A program made the position numbers and the translations under genes. Of a stretch of 48,000 bases of DNA, positions 1-7,000 are shown piece after piece. The DNA comes from Gemmatimonadota bacterium (GTDB lineage Bacteria; Gemmatimonadota; Gemmatimonadetes; Longimicrobiales; Gaopeijiaceae): the NCBI GenBank assembly GCA_022822445.1, contig JAJEBR010000127.1:1-48000 (forward strand), written 5' to 3'. Position 1 is the first letter of the stretch. The number at the start of each line of letters is the position of its first letter. Under the pieces are notes generated by a model. It did no database searches, was not told the DNA's origin, and saw only the letters and a list, made by a program, of their open reading frames with translations.

Positions 1-447
1 CGATGCCGTACAGCCCACCGGCCAGCCGGTTGGCCAACAGGCCCGCCACCTCCTCGAAGCGGCGCTCGACACCCTTCCGGACGGACTGCTGGCTGGGAGC
101 GACCCCGCGGCGGCCGGGGGGGGGATGGGGCTGTCCGGCTCCATCCTCCCCGGTGCCGATTGAGGCACGCCGAAATGGGGGGTCCCTCCCCGCCACGTCC
201 GAGGAGTGCGGATCGGCACCGGCGTTCCGCCGGACGTGGCCCAACTGCAAACGCGCCAGCGACCTGCATGACCGAGGCCGTGTCCGGCCGAGCGGCGATT
301 TCGTGTCCGGCGACCCCCAAAATGAACCGGACACGCAGGACTTGCCACCAACATCCGCCCCGGCGCGGATCTGACGCCGTGGGTCGCCCGGCAAGTTATC
401 ATGGTGAAGCGGCAGGACTTGGCCAGACTTCGGGCGAGAAGAAGAGA
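1..447. other. Left-edge region, no convincing gene
   Basis: No reading frame here has a credible start, ribosome binding site and protein-like composition. On the minus strand, positions 1 to about 115 can be read as a plausible helical peptide (it contains RRFEEVAGLLANRLAGG) running off the left edge, but no start codon lies in that frame and a 9-base G run (116-124) separates it from the nearest in-register ATG. It may be the 5' part of a broken gene. A perfect 10-bp inverted repeat (192-201 and 231-240, GCCACGTCCG and its complement) lies in the middle. Confidence 0.4.
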
Positions 448-780
448 ATGACCAAAGCGGACCTCGTTGAGAAGGTCGCCGATGTGATTGGACCACGAGT
501 CACCAAGAAGGATTGCGGACTGATGGTCGAGGCCTTCCTCGACGCCGTGAAGGACGCGCTCGCGCAGGGCGACCGCATCGAGCTCCGGGGATTCGGCGTC
601 TTCAAGGTGCGGCACCGCAAGGCCCGGACGGGCCGCAATCCCAGGACCGGCGCGCCGGTCGAGGTTCCGTCCCGCGATGTGCCGGTCTTCGAGCCTTCGA
701 GGCACCTCCGCAGCCGGGTGGACCGCAGCTGGAGGGTTCTTGGGAAGGAAGCGCACCGGGAGGCCGTCCGCGAGCCATGA
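448..780 (+). CDS. HU/IHF-family DNA-binding protein
   Basis: A 110-aa protein of the bacterial DNA-bending family that works as a homo- or heterodimer on the nucleoid. The N-terminal helical part (MTKADLVEKVAD...) is followed by the GFGVFKVRHRKARTGRNPRTG block, the family's signature; the RNPRTG loop carries the proline that intercalates into DNA. The start at 448 is chosen because the family N-terminus begins there, behind a purine-rich stretch (GAGAAGAAGAGA); upstream codons in the same frame do not look like protein. The protein is longer than the usual 90-95 aa because of a charged C-terminal tail of about 18 residues. It stands alone, so it could be a core gene or an accessory factor of the neighbouring integrating element. 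Confidence 0.88.
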   Translation: MTKADLVEKVADVIGPRVTKKDCGLMVEAFLDAVKDALAQGDRIELRGFGVFKVRHRKARTGRNPRTGAPVEVPSRDVPVFEPSRHLRSRVDRSWRVLGKEAHREAVREP

Positions 781-820
781 GCCTCGCCGTCGATGCCATG
801 ATGCGGCCCGGCGGTCGTTC

Positions 821-836
821 CGCCGTCGAGACGGCG
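821..836 (+). terminator. Short hairpin after the HU gene, possible terminator
   Basis: CGCCGTC, a GA loop, and GACGGCG form a perfect 7-bp stem directly followed by TTTCC, 40 bp past the HU stop codon. The T run is short, so intrinsic termination is only possible. The same hairpin precedes the octamer CTGGCTTG (843-850), so it could instead belong to a transfer origin. Confidence 0.35.
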
Positions 837-1117
837 TTTCCGCTGGCTTGAGCCACTGTTATGTGGTCGAGGCGCGAAACAGCCCCGGCGCTCGACCCCG
901 GCGGAGGGACGGGCGGAGGCCGTCCCGGAGGCCGGGGGGACCGGCGCCACAGCGGTGGCAACGCCGACCACGCCGCCCGCCGGTCACGCCGCAGACTCAC
1001 CCGCGAACCGACGGCCTCGATCGGAGGGGATCGGTGGTCGGGCGGACTCCCCACCCGCGAACGCTGCCGGAGCGGAGGTTTTCCGGGGGGATCGAAGGGG
1101 GGCGGCAGCACCCCCTC

Positions 1118-1151
1118 GCCAGCCCCGGTGTATGACACGGGGTAGGCTGGC
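1118..1151. other. Strong interrupted stem-loop, candidate oriT element
   Basis: The outer arms GCCAGCC and GGCTGGC pair perfectly. Inside them CCCC/GGGG and GTGT/ACAC pair around an ATG loop with one bulged G. The right arm runs into CTGGCTTG (1148-1155). As I recall, ColE1-type relaxases nick in a CTGG/CTTA context next to an inverted repeat, and such a relaxase is encoded 2 kb downstream. The alternative is a rho-independent terminator or an unrelated palindrome. Confidence 0.3.
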
Positions 1152-2272
1152 TTGTCCGTCTTAGCGGTGTCCGACGAGCCCGTGGGCGACGTGTCCGAGA
1201 CCCGTCGGCGGCAAGCGGCGATGCGGTGGCGGGGCACCACCGCAAGCGCTCCGGGGAACCCGTTCAGACGTACGGCCGGCGGGATGAAGGCCCGCGATGC
1301 CGGACCGTCCATGTACCCGCGAAGCCGGAGCGCCGACTTAGCCCGCCAGCGTCCCTGTCGAGGGGCACCGACACCGCGGTTCCGCCGTGGGGTGGATCAA
1401 CCTGACTACGTGCGTCTCCTCCGGTGTTTCGCCTTGCTTGCTCGTGCTGCCCACCACGCTTCGGTGAGCCGAAGGGCGGCACATTACGGAGTTCATCCGC
1501 GATTGGTTTCAATCCAGCCGCCGGGAACGAGGGCCGCTGCCGATCCGCGTCCACCTTGAGGGCGTCGAGGACGGGGCCGTCGCCAGGGTCTGGACCGTAG
1601 GCCTTCATCACGAATGCCGTCGGGGACGGCGCGGCGGGTCCCCGAGGGAAGTGCCGACCCGCGTGCTGAACTGGTGCTTCCGCGTCTCCATATCTGGAAC
1701 GCTGAAGAGCCACTCGCCAGCAAGTCAACCGGTCGGGAATCTCCTATTGTCCGATAACGTTCGAGGATGTTCGATAACGTAAAGCTGGCGGAAGAGGTCG
1801 TCGCCAGCGGGGCGGAGAACCGCCCCCGTATCATCGGAAGCACCGCCTCGCTATGGGTGTCCACGGGCTGTGGGAAACACCGAGACGTTGAGGATCAAGG
1901 ATGCTCCGGTTCGCCGGGCGGGTGGTTGCAGAACAAACCAGAAGGCGGACCCGGGTGGAACCTTGCCCGAGTCCGCCGGGCCGTGTCGGCCGTCAGGGAG
2001 GCCGAGGTCCGGGGGGGACTCCCCGGCGCGCCTGGCGCACCGCATGGAGTGGTACGGGCCGCCGGAGGAATGGGGACACGTCCGGACCGCACCGGCCCCG
2101 GTCCCATTGTGGGCGGCCGACCCTTCCAGTCGCGCGGACGGACCCGCACGGTGCCTATCGCCGACCACAGCCTCGTCCCAAGCGGCCCCGAATGCCGCAG
2201 AGCCGCCAGTGCGGGGGCAGGCGTCACCAGGTGGAAGCCGCCGCCCCATGCCTCGATCAGCGTGCGGTAGGA

Positions 2273-2809
2273 TCACTCGGGAGGCACATCCACTCCACTT
2301 CCGAACCACTCCTCCATCTTCTCCTCTGCCGCACGCCTGTGTTCCGGCTTGATGTGCACGAGGACCACCGCGACCGCCGCTGCCAGCACCGCGAGGTCGT
2401 CCACTTGCCCCCCCGGCAGGAAATCCGGCACCGCGTCAGCCGGAAAAATCAGGTAGCCCAGCGCACCAATGATCACGCCGCGCGCCCAGGCAGGTGTGTC
2501 GGGGTCCTTGAGGCAGTAGTACAGCACCAGGGCCATGTAGAAGATCTTCTTTCCACCCTTGCCAATCTTCTTTCCACCCTTGACGCCCCCCCGTCCTGCC
2601 TTGGCGGCCAGCTCCTTGAGCTTCGCCCAGAAGGACCCGTCGTTGTACTCCGCGCCATAGTCGCGCGCTCCGACGCCGGGAACCGGCTTCTCGCCCCGCC
2701 GTCTCGCCTGATCCTCCCCCCTCACCTCCAGCACATCCGCTTCCTCCCGGAAAGGGTCCATGAGCGCGAGGGCTCGTTGGCGGGATCGCTTCCTGCCGAA
2801 ACCGAACAT
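2273..2809 (-). CDS. DUF1232 (YkvA-like) membrane protein
   Basis: A 178-aa protein. Residues about 1-70 are charged and variable, followed by a Lys/Gly-rich stretch with the repeat KGGKKIGKGGKK. Residues about 95-160 form the DUF1232 domain: a hydrophobic helix ending in a YYCLKDPDTP block, then a second helix with the family signature of Asp and Pro residues (FPADAVPDFLPGGQVDDLAVL) and a third hydrophobic helix. YkvA-like proteins are small membrane proteins of unknown biochemical role. The ATG at 2809 has only a weak AGGAA-like site upstream. The gene points away from the mobilisation cassette and shows no operon partner. Family assignment is firm; function is unknown. Confidence 0.85.
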   Translation of the reverse strand: MFGFGRKRSRQRALALMDPFREEADVLEVRGEDQARRRGEKPVPGVGARDYGAEYNDGSFWAKLKELAAKAGRGGVKGGKKIGKGGKKIFYMALVLYYCLKDPDTPAWARGVIIGALGYLIFPADAVPDFLPGGQVDDLAVLAAAVAVVLVHIKPEHRRAAEEKMEEWFGSGVDVPPE

Positions 2810-3141
2810 GGATTGTCGTTCCTAACGGGGATCGAGGTCGGAGTCTGGGAAACTACGAGGCGCGATCTACCGCAGCCACTCGTGGGGCAGGCTGTAAAGT
2901 GTAGTCTCCCCCCAGTCGCTTCAAGTCACGGTGGCTCGGATGCAGATGGACTGTCCGCGCGTCCGGGCGTGGGCGAGGCTCGTCCTGCCACCCCTCCGGC
3001 GGCGAAGAGAGCGCGTGTGGAACTCCCGCCATTCGAGTCCGGTTTTCCCGCTTTTCCGGCACTGTCCAGCAGAGTCCAGCCCAATGGCAGGAAACGCAGA
3101 TCGTGCAGTCCTAGTTTGACTTACGTGATCTCCTGCCGTGA
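2810..3141. other. Gap between DUF1232 gene and mobilisation cassette
   Basis: No gene with a start and recognisable domain is visible. By position relative to the relaxase this is where the 5' part of a mobC/mbeC gene would be expected, but no ribbon-helix-helix N-terminus could be read in any frame. It contains one copy (3092-3111) of an imperfect 20-bp repeat whose other copy (4933-4954) lies just upstream of the integrase start. Confidence 0.5.
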
Positions 3142-3282
3142 TTTGGGCTACCTACAGTCCGCTGGGCCAATACCCACAAGGGGGCCGCCGAGGCCGTCGA
3201 GGTCATCGCCCGCCTCGTCGCTATCGAGCGGGCGCTCACGGCGCTGGCTCGCTTCGAGAGCCCGGACCGCGATGCACATTAA
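3142..3282 (+). pseudogene. 3' remnant of mobC/mbeC (nicking accessory protein)
   Basis: After an in-frame TGA (3139-3141) the frame reads RWANTHKGAAEAVEVIARL and continues VAIERALTALARF to a TAA at 3280-3282. This is the typical C-terminal helix of MobC/MbeC proteins, in which an NQIARxxN block is followed by a helical LxxIxxxLxxL segment. The stop overlaps the relaxase start (3272) by 11 bp, as expected for an intact mbeC-mbeA junction. The upstream NLNQIA portion is not in frame, and neighbouring frames show only a degraded echo (GYLQSAG), so the gene has lost its 5' part by frameshift or deletion. MobC proteins bind oriT and help the relaxase nick; a cassette lacking one would depend on a helper or be inactive. 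Confidence 0.65.
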
Positions 3283-4837
3283 GTTCCTGGCCCGCGGGAC
3301 CGGCTCGGCGCGCGACGCGGCCGACTACCTCCTCGGGGAGCGGGACGCGACCGGGAAGCCGCGCGAGGGCGTCGAGGTGCTGCGGGGGAACCCGGACATG
3401 GTGGCCGCGGTCGCCGACTCGCTCGACTTCGAGCACAGGTACACCTCCGGCGTGATCGCCTGGGCACCCGACGACCGACCCACTGACGAGCACATCGAAG
3501 CGGTCCTGGACGCCTTCGAGGAGACGGCCTGGGCCGGGCTGGAGCCCGACCGATACGCATGGACGGCGGTGCTCCACCGGGAGGAGGACGGCGGTGCGCA
3601 CGTCCATGTCCTCGCGGCGCGATGCGACCTTGAGACCGGACGGAGCCTCAACATCGCGCCTCCGGGATGGCGGAAGACGTTCGATCCGCTCCGGGACGCC
3701 TTCAACCACGAGCAAGGCTGGAGCCGACCCGACGATCCGGCGCGGGCCAGGGTGGAGCAGCCCGGCCACCGCGCCTACATCGAGGCGGCGCGGCTGCGGG
3801 CCGGGCTCCGGCTCGAATCCTCCCCTCGCGACCTCATCCGGGACTACCTGGTCCAGCGCGTCGAGCACGGAACGGTGCGGAATCGCCACGAAGTCGTCGC
3901 CGCCCTGAGGGAGGCGGGCCTCGAAGTGCCGCGCCAAGGCAAGGACTACATCACGGCGCTGGACCCCGACAGCGGGGACCGGTGGCGGCTGAAAGGAGAA
4001 CTGTACGCATTTGACTTCGAGCGGGAACGATTTGACCGACCGGCTGCGGAAACGGCTGGAGACCGAACGCAGGGAGATCGAGGAGTTGACCGCGAGCGAG
4101 CTGAAGCGGCTCGGCGAGAACTCGCGGCGCGTTGCGAGGAACGCGCTCAGTACAATCGAGCGCGATACGGCGGAGGCGACCGGGCGGATGCGCGAGTTGC
4201 TGGCAAAGGCTTGGCAACGGCCCCTGATCGTCGGCCTGAGCCTTTGGATCGGTTTCTTCGGCGGAAGCTGGGGGACGATGCGCTGGTTGGTGGGGAGCAT
4301 CCAATCCCGGATCGAGACCCGCGCCGAACTGGGCCGGGACATCGAGGACGCCCGGAGGACGCTGGCCCAACTGGAGGTGGACACCTGGGGGCTCGTGTTC
4401 CACGAGATCGAGGGCGAGCGGTTCGTGGTGGTGCCGGACGGGGCGTTGGACGATCCGCCTTGGAAGGTGGACGACCGCCCGGCCTTGAAGCTGTCGAACG
4501 AGTGAAGGAGGTCTATGACCGCGTTAGAGGAGCAGTTGACGAGGGCCTTGCGGAGGTTGTCCGCGCAGTACGAGACGGCACAGCGGCGGCAATCCGGGCA
4601 GGTCGAAGCCTTGCGGCGGCGCGTCGAGCGGCAAGGCGTGGAGAACGAAGCCTTGCGGCAGCGGGTCGAGCGGCTGAGCGCGGAGAACGCAGTCTTGCAG
4701 CGGCAAATCGAGCGGCTCGACGTGCTGGCGACACGCTTGGCCGAGTATTTCGGGACATCCGCCGCCGCGAGACCGCGCGGCCTCCGCATCTGATGCGTCG
4801 GCCGGGACCGGATCGCGATCAGGGTCCGAGCCGCTGA
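3272..4837 (+). CDS. ColE1-type (MOBP) relaxase, MbeA-like
   Basis: A 521-aa relaxase that would nick oriT and lead the single strand into a conjugation pore. ColE1 MbeA has nearly the same length. Residues 1-115 hold the catalytic part: Y19 (in AADYLLG) at the position of the MbeA nucleophile, and a metal-binding three-His set H102, H110, H112 in LHREEDGGAHVHVLAARCDL. This is the classical HUH form, not the HEN variant of MbeA. GRSLNIAPPGW follows. The C-terminal 200 residues are Arg/Gly/Ala-rich because the same DNA also encodes mbeB- and mbeD-like genes in other frames. The ATG at 3272 is chosen because the family N-terminus (MHIKFLARGTGSARDAADYL) begins there; the frame is open far upstream but not protein-like. 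The gene sits between a mobC remnant and an integrase. Confidence 0.85.
   Translation: MHIKFLARGTGSARDAADYLLGERDATGKPREGVEVLRGNPDMVAAVADSLDFEHRYTSGVIAWAPDDRPTDEHIEAVLDAFEETAWAGLEPDRYAWTAVLHREEDGGAHVHVLAARCDLETGRSLNIAPPGWRKTFDPLRDAFNHEQGWSRPDDPARARVEQPGHRAYIEAARLRAGLRLESSPRDLIRDYLVQRVEHGTVRNRHEVVAALREAGLEVPRQGKDYITALDPDSGDRWRLKGELYAFDFERERFDRPAAETAGDRTQGDRGVDRERAEAARRELAARCEERAQYNRARYGGGDRADARVAGKGLATAPDRRPEPLDRFLRRKLGDDALVGGEHPIPDRDPRRTGPGHRGRPEDAGPTGGGHLGARVPRDRGRAVRGGAGRGVGRSALEGGRPPGLEAVERVKEVYDRVRGAVDEGLAEVVRAVRDGTAAAIRAGRSLAAARRAARRGERSLAAAGRAAERGERSLAAANRAARRAGDTLGRVFRDIRRRETARPPHLMRRPGPDRDQGPSR
4011..4505 (+). CDS. MbeB-like mobilisation protein nested in the relaxase gene
   Basis: A 164-aa protein in a different frame, wholly inside the relaxase gene, as mbeB lies inside mbeA in ColE1. 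Residues 1-65 are charged and helical. Residues about 68-93 (PLIVGLSLWIGFFGGSW...) form one membrane segment, then a short coiled coil (IETRAELGRDIEDARRTLAQLE). The C-terminal block has the MobB/MbeB-type ending: DTWGLVFHEIEGERFVVVPDG, W-KVDDRPALKLSNE. The proposed start is a TTG at 4011 with an AAGGAG site 12 nt upstream; a TGA in the same frame at 3990-3992 limits the start to this region. MbeB-type proteins help link the relaxosome to the membrane. The stop precedes the mbeD-like start by 9 bp, suggesting coupled translation. Confidence 0.78.
   Translation: MTSSGNDLTDRLRKRLETERREIEELTASELKRLGENSRRVARNALSTIERDTAEATGRMRELLAKAWQRPLIVGLSLWIGFFGGSWGTMRWLVGSIQSRIETRAELGRDIEDARRTLAQLEVDTWGLVFHEIEGERFVVVPDGALDDPPWKVDDRPALKLSNE
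4515..4793 (+). CDS. MbeD-like coiled-coil mobilisation protein nested in the relaxase gene
   Basis: A 92-aa protein, also entirely within the relaxase gene in the frame shared with the mbeB-like gene. The N-terminus MTALEEQLTRALRRLSAQYE resembles ColE1 MbeD, which starts MTELEKQLLSALEQL (from memory). The rest is a long coiled coil with three 14-residue units (EALRRRVERQGVEN, EALRQRVERLSAEN, AVLQRQIERLDVLA), followed by a short tail. The ATG at 4515 is preceded by a near-perfect Shine-Dalgarno AAGGAGGT (4505-4512), a strong ribosome site inside another coding frame and good evidence that this frame is translated. In ColE1, MbeD is needed for mobilisation and has been linked to entry exclusion; here its role is inferred. 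Confidence 0.75.
   Translation: MTALEEQLTRALRRLSAQYETAQRRQSGQVEALRRRVERQGVENEALRQRVERLSAENAVLQRQIERLDVLATRLAEYFGTSAAARPRGLRI
4605..4730 (+). repeat. Three 42-bp coding repeats in two frames
   Basis: Units 4605-4646, 4647-4688 and 4689-4730 are diverged copies of a 42-bp segment. In the mbeD-like frame each unit is two heptads of coiled coil. In the relaxase frame the same DNA gives repeats of the GERSLAAAGRAAERG type. A period divisible by three lets both frames expand together. Confidence 0.7.
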
Positions 4838-4971
4838 CGATGGCGTCCAGTCGCTTGCCGCCCGAACGCCGCAGCGCCCGGCGCGCCGCCGACCGCTCGT
4901 CTGGCGGAGACGCCGTCCCGGTGCGAGGTTTCAAACGCGCAGATCGTGCGGTCCATCGCGAGAGGAATCGA

Positions 4972-6144
4972 ATGATGGGACGCACGAAACGTGACCGGCG
5001 CGCATACAGCGCCGGCGAATGGGGCCGGAACCGGGTTCGGGTCTTCCCCGACCCACGGACCGGCATCATACAGGTACAGTGGCGCGAGGACAGGCGCAGG
5101 ATCAGCCGGTCACTGAAGCACCGGGACTGGGACCGCGCCAAGAAGCAGGCCGACGAGATCGCCGCCGGACTCACCGAGACGGTGGCTGCTAAGACCACGG
5201 ACGCCGAGCCCGAGCCGCTCACCCTGCATACGCTGTTTGACATCTACCGCGAAGAGGTGACTCCCACCAAGACACGGAGATCGCGGACGCACGACCGAGC
5301 CGCGATGAAGATGTTCCTCCGGTTCTTCGGCAAGCACCGAAAGACGAAAACCCTCTCCCAACGCGATTGGGACCGCTTCATCCGGGCGCGACGTGCAGGA
5401 AAAGTCGGCCCCACTGGCCGGAAGGTCTCCGACCGTACCGTCGAACGCGATCTCAAGCTCCTGCTCGCAATCCTCAACTGGGCCGGGAAGTCGCGAGACG
5501 AGGAGGGGAGGCTCCTCCTGGAGTCCAACCCGCTCCGGGGCCTCAAGCTGCCCAAGGAGAAGAACCCGGCCCGGGTCCTGCTCTCCGATGCCGAGTACGA
5601 AGCACTGCTAAGAGTTGCCGGGGACATCGATTGGCGGTTCCGGGTGGCGTTGGTGCTGGCACATGAGACCGGACACCGAATCGGGGCCATCCGCCAGCTT
5701 CGCTGGTCCGATATCGACATGGAGGCCCGAACCATCCGGTGGCGCGGCGAGCATGAGAAGAACGGGTACGAGCACCGAACGCCGATGACCGTCATGGCAC
5801 GGTGTATCCTCGAAGAAGCCCGAAGGCATCACCCCGGAATCGGGAATGCACCCGTGATGCCGGCCCCGAGGGATCCCTTCAGGTGCCTGGGTCAATCGCG
5901 GGCGCGAATCTGGTGGGACCGGGCTGAGAAGCTCGCGGGACTGGAGCCAAGGCTCCGACGCGGCTGGCACTCGCTGAGGCGGAAGTTCGCCTCCGACCTC
6001 ATGGACCTGCCCCTCAAGGTGCTCTGCGAACTCGGTGGCTGGAAGACCGCCGAAACAGTCCTCCAGTGCTACCAGAGGCCCGACGAGGACCGGCTCAGGA
6101 AGGCCATCGAGGAGTACCGGGGGGGCCGTTCCGCTGCCAATTGA
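4972..6144 (+). CDS. Tyrosine recombinase/integrase
   Basis: A 390-aa phage-type integrase that would insert and excise the island by strand exchange. The N-terminal about 70 residues look like an arm-binding region, then a core-binding SAM-like domain (about 85-190) and the catalytic domain (about 205-390). Visible catalytic residues are Arg in HETGHRIGAIRQLRW, the H-x-x-R box in WHSLRRKFA, Trp in LGGWKT and the nucleophile Tyr in VLQCYQRP. The start at 4972 (ATGATG) is preferred because AGAGGA lies at 4961-4966; the frame is open back to an ATG at 4840 but those 44 codons look non-coding. The gene follows the relaxase by 134 bp and ends 49 bp before tRNA-Arg, the probable integration target. 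Confidence 0.92.
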   Translation: MMGRTKRDRRAYSAGEWGRNRVRVFPDPRTGIIQVQWREDRRRISRSLKHRDWDRAKKQADEIAAGLTETVAAKTTDAEPEPLTLHTLFDIYREEVTPTKTRRSRTHDRAAMKMFLRFFGKHRKTKTLSQRDWDRFIRARRAGKVGPTGRKVSDRTVERDLKLLLAILNWAGKSRDEEGRLLLESNPLRGLKLPKEKNPARVLLSDAEYEALLRVAGDIDWRFRVALVLAHETGHRIGAIRQLRWSDIDMEARTIRWRGEHEKNGYEHRTPMTVMARCILEEARRHHPGIGNAPVMPAPRDPFRCLGQSRARIWWDRAEKLAGLEPRLRRGWHSLRRKFASDLMDLPLKVLCELGGWKTAETVLQCYQRPDEDRLRKAIEEYRGGRSAAN

Positions 6145-6164
6145 CATACATGAATGACATACAT
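6142..6164 (+). repeat. Direct repeat TGACATACAT between integrase and tRNA
   Basis: TGACATACAT occurs at 6142-6151 and again at 6155-6164 (13-bp period, GAA between). The first copy contains the integrase TGA stop. Tandem short repeats beside a tRNA and an integrase gene are typical of arm-type integrase or excisionase binding sites, but a role in tRNA transcription is equally possible: the first copy includes TTGACA, a consensus -35. Confidence 0.6.
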
Positions 6165-6193
6165 CGGGCGGCGGAATCGCGTAAGTTGTTGCA

Positions 6194-6267
<74 letters not shown>

Positions 6268-6355
6268 CTTGCGACACCGTCTTGCCGTGCTCGGCCAAAA
6301 CGCGGACACGGCGGACGGCATTGTAAAGAGAACGTTACATTTGGCCAAGTGGCCT

Positions 6356-6770
6356 TTACGGTGCGACCGGCTCGCATTGATCGCTGGCCAGCGCCTCGCA
6401 GATCAGGCGTCCGAAGCCTGCTTCAGAAATGTCCGTGGTCATGTCACCCGCGACGTGGGATTGGCACTTCCCTGAGTTCCCAGGCCGCTCTCCCTTAACG
6501 GCTGCGAGGATTTCCGCCGTCCGGTTCCGGACCCTCGGTCAAGCCGTGGCCATGAGAACCCACGATGGCCAATCGCGTCCCGGCGAGATTCTGCTGGTAC
6601 CGCATGCTCTGGTCCGTCGTCACGATGACCTCGTAGCCGTCCTCTTCGTCCCGCTGGATCAGTTCGCCGTTCTCAAGCCATTCCCAGCCCCGCTCCGCCG
6701 ACCTGTCCACGGAATGTCCCGGAAGATGGCGGCGAAGCGGGGGGGTCCCGTGGTCGAACAGGATCTTCAC
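6356..6770 (-). pseudogene. Broken DUF5615 (PIN-like) toxin gene
   Basis: The N-terminal 75 codons read as a DUF5615 PIN-like protein: KILFDHGTPPLRRHL, GWEWLENGELI, DGYEVIVTTDQSMRYQQNLAG, TRLAIV. After that an extra G (CCC at 6559-6561 on +) shifts the frame and the gene would stop at 6495. In the corrected frame the family ending IVVLMATA-PRVRNRTAEILAAV is visible, but its Trp codon has become TGA (6539-6541). The corrected frame then runs to a TAA at 6356-6358. Two independent lesions argue for real decay rather than a base-call error. DUF5615 proteins pair with DUF433 antitoxins, and the C-terminus of one overlaps this gene's GTG start by 4 nt (GTGA). Confidence 0.75.
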
Positions 6771-6871
6771 GGTAAGGCGGGCGTCTTGAAGTACTCCGTC
6801 TCATGGTTGAGAACCGCCGTCACCTGCCACTCCCTGACCTCGGGAAACCACTCCAGGAACTGCTTCACGGA
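6767..6871 (-). pseudogene. C-terminal fragment of a DUF433 antitoxin (copy A)
   Basis: SVKQFLEWFPEVREWQVTAVL followed by NHETEYFKT is the C-terminal half of a DUF433 helix-turn-helix antitoxin (family pattern: V-x-x-F-L-x-x-F-P-x-V-x-x-x-Q-V-x-A-V-L-x-H). The stop overlaps the start of the DUF5615 gene, the usual order for this pair. The N-terminal half, with the GTRIP motif, is missing: upstream codons in frame are not related to the family. The module therefore lacks an intact antitoxin as well as an intact toxin. Confidence 0.7.
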
Positions 6872-7000
6872 ATGCAGAGGAAATGAGCACGTTCGGAGAA
6901 GACCTGATCCAGGTCCCTGAACGAAGCCCTGGCTCGTGCCCCCCCTCGCCGTGGGTCCCAAGCGGGTTCGAGTCCGGGTTATCCTGATCGAACGGCAGCT

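Larger units (their letters stand above)
781..2272. other. 1.5-kb region without a recognisable gene
   Basis: All six frames give only short or low-complexity readings. Two stretches read as protein-like, around 1485-1600 on + (it includes PLPIRVHLEGVEDGAVARVW) and 2040-2080 on + (LAHRMEWYGPPEEW), but neither has a start or extends into a domain I know; they may be relics. The stretch holds two hairpins (821-836 and 1118-1151), each with the octamer CTGGCTTG at or just after its right arm, and a spaced direct repeat YCGATAACGT at 1751-1760 and 1771-1780 (20-bp period). Confidence 0.5.

Noticed and set aside
1870-2352. Open frames on + near 1870-2352
   Set aside because: Low-complexity readings in several frames at once without start signals; one protein-like patch is too short to call a gene.
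1901-3271. N-terminal extension of the relaxase frame (open back to 1901, giving 978 residues)
   Set aside because: The extra 457 codons are Arg/Pro/Gly-rich, cross the DUF1232 gene on the other strand and match no domain; the relaxase family N-terminus with its catalytic Tyr begins at 3272.
3236-4789. 517-codon open frame antisense to the relaxase
   Set aside because: It is a GC-skew shadow: Ser/Arg-rich, no motif, and it opposes three frames that do have family signatures.
4840-4971. Upstream ATG at 4840 as integrase start
   Set aside because: The 44 extra residues are not conserved-looking and lack a ribosome site, while AGAGGA precedes the ATGATG at 4972.
6965-6975. T-arm-like 11-mer GGTTCGAGTCC as an attachment-site copy of tRNA-Arg
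   Set aside because: The match is short, the flanks do not pair as a T stem, and this consensus T-loop sequence occurs by chance; not strong enough to call attR.
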